Shown piece after piece: positions 59,701 to 64,000 of a DNA stretch of 64,000 bases. Under the pieces are notes generated by a model. The model did not search any database and had not been told where the DNA came from. It was given only the letters and a program-made list of their open reading frames with translations. Origin of the DNA: Halisarca cf. caerulea (lineage: Eukaryota > Porifera > Demospongiae > Chondrillida > Halisarcidae); the NCBI GenBank assembly GCA_963170055.1, contig CAUJGJ010000309.1, forward strand, positions 82,001-146,000. Direction: 5' to 3'. Made by a program: the position numbers and the translations under genes. Positions within the stretch are counted from its first letter, which is position 1. The number at the start of each line of letters is the position of its first letter.

Positions 59701-59737
59701 GTGTGGACTCGTAATCTTCAGCCTTCCCTTCAGACAT
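53788..59737 (-). CDS. Four-transmembrane protein, TMEM179-like
   Basis: Four minus-strand exons join in frame: 59364-59737, 57847-57990, 54017-54116 and 53788-53940 (stop TAA 53788-53790), 771 nt, 256 aa. Four hydrophobic segments lie at about 33-58, 98-122, 128-155 and 206-230. A first loop contains GHCPIY and VCVWF. A second loop has paired cysteines (ITCDQ..., CQLSGFPSGENHCF, N-glycosylation-type NGT). The cytoplasmic tail ends ENYDRLDETPAAV. The topology and the GHC..., ITCD spacing recall the TMEM179 family, whose function is poorly known; this is a tentative match. Both N- and C-termini should be cytoplasmic. Intron 2 (54117-57846) is swollen by a retroelement. The gene is divergent from the SR protein gene. 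Confidence 0.8.
54680..56380 (-). mobile_element. Retroelement C-terminal region in intron 2 of the TMEM179-like gene
   Basis: The minus-strand frame 56343-55663 contains KKLGPRYGHFPNASKSLIVV, EGNHYLGAPIG, an AYAGFAKGLISKWMYLMRT segment and RLGGVGVVIP. Downstream come CICGKAFSVEHAMSC, GGFIINRHNEI, VEPQLQPLTGE, VDIRCRGFW and FSATDGMGPS. From memory these blocks, in this order, form the C-terminal half of an abundant but poorly named reverse-transcriptase element in cnidarian, sponge and fish genomes. A C20-type homopolymer at 55272-55292 and stops interrupt the frame. The RT core is not present. Confidence 0.7.
57054..57180. repeat. Short GGAAAATGT / AATCCGGACA tandem repeat
   Basis: Units of TGTTGGAAAATCCGGACA and TTTACTGAAAATGATyGGAA alternate two to three times each within about 125 bp in intron 2 of the TMEM179-like gene. 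Confidence 0.6.
57341..57369. repeat. Poly-G tract
   Basis: About 28 G residues with a single A interruption. Similar G or C tracts occur at 671-688, 2206-2223, 4673-4697, 52254-52275, 55272-55292 and 58363-58386. Confidence 0.9.
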
Positions 59738-59834
59738 GTTTCTTTTTCGATCACATGATACGATGACGTAGAAAACGTGTCATCAGGTCGCGTGTCGACA
59801 TTGGCGAGAGGGTTGTGTTGTTGTTCTGAAGGCT
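59738..59834. promoter_or_regulatory. Divergent promoter between the TMEM179-like and SR genes
   Basis: The minus-strand ATG (59737) and the split plus-strand ATG (first base 59835) are 97 bp apart. The gap includes TCACATGATACGATGACGTAG, which holds an E-box-like CACATG and a CRE-like TGACGTAG. It must also contain both 5' UTRs. Confidence 0.5.
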
Positions 59835-60975
59835 AGTGAGTTGGTTTGTGTTGTTATGTGGAGATTAAGTGGTGTATTGTATTTAACTATGACTTTCTTC
59901 ATGCCCAGTGTCTCGTCTTTACGTGGGGGACCTTGGAAACCATGGTCCCAACAGACAGGAGCTCATGAAAATCTTCTCCGATTATGGTGAAGTAGACGAC
60001 GTTTGGGTGGCTAAAAATCCACCAGGTTTTGCCTTTGTGTATTTCAAGAAAGACAGAGAAGCTCGCGATGCTGTAAGGGGCATGGACGGAAAGAGTTTGA
60101 ATGGCAAAAGGATAAGAGTGGAGGTGGCTACTGGAGGGAAGGAATTGGAGGAAATGAGAGAAATCCGGAGAATACGGTCAGAGGAGTATGCTAATGACGG
60201 AGGGCCTCCAAAGAGACCAATATCAGTAAGTCCTCCTCGCTACCAAGGGTCATCATCTAGGTACTCTGGCAGCAGTTATGGATCCCAAAGAGGAAGAGGA
60301 TCGCAGAGAGATAGCTATGGAAGCAGAAGAGGGCAGTATTCATCATACTCATCGTCATCTGGATCATCCTTTAGTAGAGACGGGCGCTCTTCATATCGTG
60401 GGAGTTATGAAAAACGTGACTCTTATGGCTCAAGGTTTGGTGGAAGTGGTAGACCATCTTTCACCAGATCGAATGATTACCGACAGGATAGTGGCAGCAG
60501 CTACAGGGGGAGGTACAACAGTGGTGGCTTCGACAGATCGAGAAATAGAGGTAGCGATGGATTTATGTCTTCACGGTATGATACACGCAGTAGGTCACGT
60601 AGCCCTCAGCACAGCACATCTTATTCTGGATATCGTAGCAGGGGAAATGATAGGGATTCTGGGAGAGATCGGAGCCCCATGTCTTATGACAGAGGAGGTA
60701 GGGGAAGGGGCTATGGCAGGTCAAAATACAGTGGCCCTGGATCATACAGGGGTAGGGGGTATGGTGGATCTCGGTATGGCAGTGGTGGAGATAACCGCAG
60801 CAGCTATAGTAAGTATCGACAAGATGATGACTACCATTCAAGAGGAAGCTACAGAGATGACAGCAATGTGCAAAGCTATGGAGATGAGTCAGGTCGTACT
60901 GGCTCCAGCTATAGTGACAGCTATGACAGAACCCAAAGGAAAAGTAGCTGGGCCAGAGATGATCCCGTTGATTGA
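59835..60975 (+). CDS. SR splicing factor (SRSF3/SRSF7-like RRM with long SR/RG/SY-rich tail)
   Basis: The coding sequence is 59835 joined to 59909-60975 (stop TGA), 355 aa. The RRM begins MSRLYVGDLG, with RNP2 LYVGDL at residues 4-9 and RNP1 GFAFVYF at 40-46; VWVAKNPPG before RNP1 is the SRSF3/SRSF7/Rbp1 signature. No CCHC knuckle follows. The remaining 250 residues are rich in RS, SYGS, RGRG and YGG repeats, typical of phase-separating splicing regulators. No in-frame ATG precedes SRLYVGDL in the main exon: the frame opens behind a CCCAG acceptor with TG, and a GTGAGT donor after an A at 59835 supplies the missing base, so a 73-nt intron splits the start codon. SRPK/CLK phosphorylation is expected from the family. 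Confidence 0.9.
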
Positions 60976-62265
60976 TGGTATGTTGCAAAGTTTGTACACA
61001 TAGTCTACCTTCTATCTATAATCACCTTCTTTTTTATCTTTGTAGATTACTTATTGACTCCAAACTGGTTCTTTTGTAGTAACTTCTTTTGTGTGTGGTG
61101 TCTACAGTAGTATTGGGCATCATCGAACATGTTCGTTAGGAACCTGTCTAACACACATGGAACTTTTGCCTGTAGCTCAGTGACAACTGTGCTTTATATT
61201 CTTCTGGTACAATTGGAGGTATTGCTATTATTTTCCATTGTATTTGAAATTGGAGGGGCGACTTGTGCATCCCGTAACATGTTTTGGTATCCCCTGCATA
61301 GAATGCATTGCTACCCTTGACAGCTCTTTACATGCAGTACATGTATGTTGAAAGAGTGTCATTTTATATTTCCAAATGATCCTGTTGATGTATGTGTTAT
61401 TGGTACTGGACTAAAATGTGTGTATACATACCCCTTCCCAATAGTGTCTAAGTGGTGTATAACAGCTCACTTTAAGATCCTGTTTGGCCTTTAGAAAGAA
61501 TAGTTGTTGATGAACAAGGCAAACAGCACACAGAAACATGTATATTCCATTTAGACTAGTGCTTACATGCATATGTATGTATGTATGTGCCTTCATGCCT
61601 CCTGCTGTTAATGTTCATAAATGAAATTTATGTAGAGAATATGTCCACAATGTGCATCACACAGGTTTAGTTGTGTACCCATAATATCGTCTCTACCATC
61701 TGTACCAAGCCCCACCCCACCTCATCTGGAGCAGAGGCTACCTCTACATCATTGCCAGTCAGCTTGTAACCTGAGTTGTATCACTAATTTGCATATGTAC
61801 GTACATGTACTCCCACAGTTCATCTTCACCAGATCATCTGCCAGCTAATGTGTGTATCTTTGAAAACTCAGCAAAGTATCTGTTGTTTAGCAGTGTACAC
61901 GTCTGGCTGCATTACAGCTGTGTCCATCAGTGTGTCCCACTGCCCCGAAGTACCCATGTCACAGTATCTAGCCCTCCATTCTCAACTTCTGCTCAGTGAA
62001 ATACCAATGGTGAGTGTGTGCCATACTATCAGCTACCTATTCCAATCATCCTACCACAAGTACCTCAATACTACAAATATCAACTACTTTAGTACAGAAT
62101 ATCCAAATATGTCTCTGGCTATATTACAACGGTGAGTGTATTTCAAAGCCCTTCTCAAGTACTCAATACAACTATCTAACTTTGACAGTGTAACTGACTA
62201 TATCGCAGTCATGAGTGTGTGAGATGCCAATTAGCCCCTGTAACGTACCTGCCCCACCACTTGCA
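60976..62265. other. 3' UTR and downstream DNA of the SR gene, no further gene seen
   Basis: Open frames here are short and unsupported. From about 61790 the sequence begins to resemble the downstream minisatellite (CCTACCACAAGTACCTCAA... at 62050), so degenerate units extend further left than the ordered array. Confidence 0.45.
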
Positions 62266-62965
62266 TCCCCCCTTGTCAAACTCTGCCTCTATGTATCCCC
62301 GAATACCTACCCCACCACAAGTTCCTCAGCACTACTGTTAGCAACCACTGGTACACCGTCCTACACATTACAGCTACCATGTCATTGAAGCAGCTGCTAA
62401 ACATCACTACCGACTGTTTATTGCTCACTATAAAAGTATGTAGCTACAACTGTCGTATTGAATTTGTTAAAGTACCATTTCATGGCAGCAGTGTCGTTAG
62501 CAGTATCGCCATCTCATCAAGTACTCTAGACTTACCAAATCATCTGCACTGCCCCCCAATGAGCATCAACTACAAGCAAGTTGTTGTCTGCCCCTGTATG
62601 TACCCAAAGATTACCTGCAGCTCTCTGTATTTGTGTTGTATGCGAGGTCTTCATCATGCGTCTCTGTGCATCCCGAATTCCTACCCTACCACAAGTTCTT
62701 CAGCACTACTGATAGCAACCACTGGTACACCGTCCCTACCCTGCCACGAGTACCACAGCACTACTGATAGCAACCACTGGTACACCGTCCCTACCCTGCC
62801 ACGAGTACCACAGCACTACTGATAGCAACCACTGGTACACCGTCCCTACCCTGCCACGAGTACCACAGCACTACTGATAGCAACCACTGGTACACCGTCC
62901 CTACCCTGCCACGAGTACCACAGCACTACTGTTAGCAACCACTGGTACACCGTCCCTACCCTGCA
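62266..62965. repeat. 55-bp minisatellite
   Basis: The motif GATAGCAACCACTGGTACAC recurs at 62711, 62766, 62821, 62876 and (with GTTAGC) 62931, an exact 55-bp period with almost no divergence; each unit continues CGTCCCTACCCTGCCACGAG and TACCACAGCACTACT. Single diverged units lie at about 62290-62370 and 62655-62710. Confidence 0.92.
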
Positions 62966-64000
62966 TGCACTCGAAAATATTTGGAGTGCATGCTGATTGC
63001 CACTCAGTGCAATTGTAGTTGTACTGTATAAATATTAAACCTAAGCTGTGTTCTATAGGTACCACATAGTATATTTGTGGAGTAAACATCTGAAATTATT
63101 ATACCTAATTGCTTATTTTAATTATATTTGTAGTGCATTGCGAGGCAGTTTTTATTTAAGTGGTGCTTGCAGCATGGTAACTATTTTTGTGTATTACCAA
63201 GCATTAGCTTGTTAAGGATAATTGCTATCAAAGTTTGTGTCATTGAGAAGCATGTATTATTATATATAAAGACTACTTCACATAATTACAAGTGTGGTGA
63301 GTTTTCTATTTCCGTTGCATTAGTGGGGTGGGTTTGAGCTACCCACACATTTGATTACTTTTCGGGTAACATTTGTTCGATTTAGTCCCATTTTAAGTCA
63401 CTTTGGATGCGAATTACTCGGAAGGTGCTTGTCGAAACTTGCAGTAGCTAAAACTGCCAAAGAGGGACTTTTGTGCTCTTCGAGGCTAGGCAAGAGATTT
63501 GTTCAAAAGTCCAACTAAAACTTCGCCATTTAGAGAAATAAAAAACTCACTTTCTGCCTCCTGGTGCCGAATAGCTCTATTGTAGAAAAGCAATCGACGC
63601 ATTAAAGCACAGAACTAGGCCATATCTCAGGATGACTTTTTTGTTTGTTGAAATTTGTCTTTGCTTTTGGCAGGGTTTTGACTATTTTGTTTGGGGGCTG
63701 CGAATTGGTCAGCCATCTTCATCGACATGCTCTGCCACGTGACGGTCATGTGTATGTGACGTCGACGTCGACCGTGTAATAGCAACCTAACTACGTAGCC
63801 TATCACAGCACTGTCTAGCGAGTACTGCACTTTGCATACATCTAGTATAATATATACAATATATTGGAAATTATATTCGGTAAATTGCGGATGTAGACAC
63901 TACAACTGTAAGACCTTAAGCTATACGCAATGTATGCATGGAAGCACAGTAAAGGAGGGATGATTGAAATGGACATACGTATAGGTGTAACAGCAATGGG
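62966..64000. other. Right end of window, no supported gene
   Basis: A minus-strand frame (63627-63830) contains MADQFAAPKQ, but it has no recognisable domain or splice context. A GACGTCGACGTCGAC repeat at 63759-63773 could be regulatory. Nothing else is supported. Confidence 0.4.

Noticed and set aside
59908..59910. GTG as the start codon of the SR protein
   Set aside because: Non-ATG starts are rare in animals; the acceptor CCCAG directly before TG and the upstream GTGAGT donor give a normal ATG by splicing.
60278..61003. 241-codon frame overlapping the SR protein gene
   Set aside because: It is an alternative frame of the repetitive SR/RG coding sequence with no domain of its own.
62711..62965. 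Possible CRISPR-like array (regular 55-bp spacing)
   Set aside because: The whole 55-bp unit is repeated with no variable spacers, so it is a minisatellite.
63627..63830. Minus-strand 67-codon frame at the right edge
   Set aside because: Lys/Gln/Ser-rich without recognisable motif; a 5' exon of a gene outside the window cannot be excluded but is not supported.

Overview
This window is a piece of an animal nuclear genome. It has spliced genes with mostly GT-AG introns, orthologues of the spliceosomal factor PRPF39 and the small zinc protein CRIPT, an SR splicing factor, and a dense, mixed load of transposable elements. The AT-rich background, short intergenic gaps and the style of the repeats (foldback MITEs, DNA transposons of the pogo and hAT groups, several non-LTR retrotransposon clades) suggest a marine invertebrate. 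A demosponge is my best guess, but that is inference and not shown by any single marker.

Layout. 1-2503: last three exons of an unrecognised coiled-coil protein. 5175-8516: a TPR-repeat gene in which three consecutive exons each encode exactly one 40-residue repeat. 10700-12355: a decayed LINE. 12874-18188 (minus): a multi-exon gene for an FHA domain, four identically spaced RAD18-type UBZ4 zinc fingers and a DUF3626-like C-terminal domain; I find no described counterpart. 18315-19167: two small membrane-protein genes on a shared 97-bp divergent promoter. 19445-25505 (minus): complete PRPF39. 25760-31205 (plus): complete CRIPT, divergent from PRPF39, with a 4.2-kb intron holding an antisense LINE that itself carries a Harbinger-like MITE. 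33035-34141 and 48613-49809 (minus): two intronless, nearly identical NAD(P)-dependent reductase genes.

Between the reductases lies a block of repeats and transposons: long CA/TC microsatellites, the 3' end of an R2/NeSL-like LINE, a complete pogo/Tigger-like DNA transposon carrying both a transposase and a convergent HIRAN-like gene, a second restriction-endonuclease-type LINE with a Tudor-like insert in its reverse transcriptase, a foldback element with a tRNA-like core, and an internally deleted hAT element that hosts a short MITE with the pogo element's ends. 50062-52251 holds another LINE and a palindrome. 53788-59737 (minus) is a four-membrane-segment protein gene with retroelement debris in its second intron. 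59835-60975 (plus) is an SR protein gene whose start codon is split by an intron, divergent from the previous gene. The last 3 kb contain a 55-bp minisatellite and no gene I can support.

The host genes do not form a pathway, although PRPF39 and the SR protein both act in splicing. The likeliest undescribed systems are the FHA-UBZ4-DUF3626 protein and the pogo element with its HIRAN partner gene.
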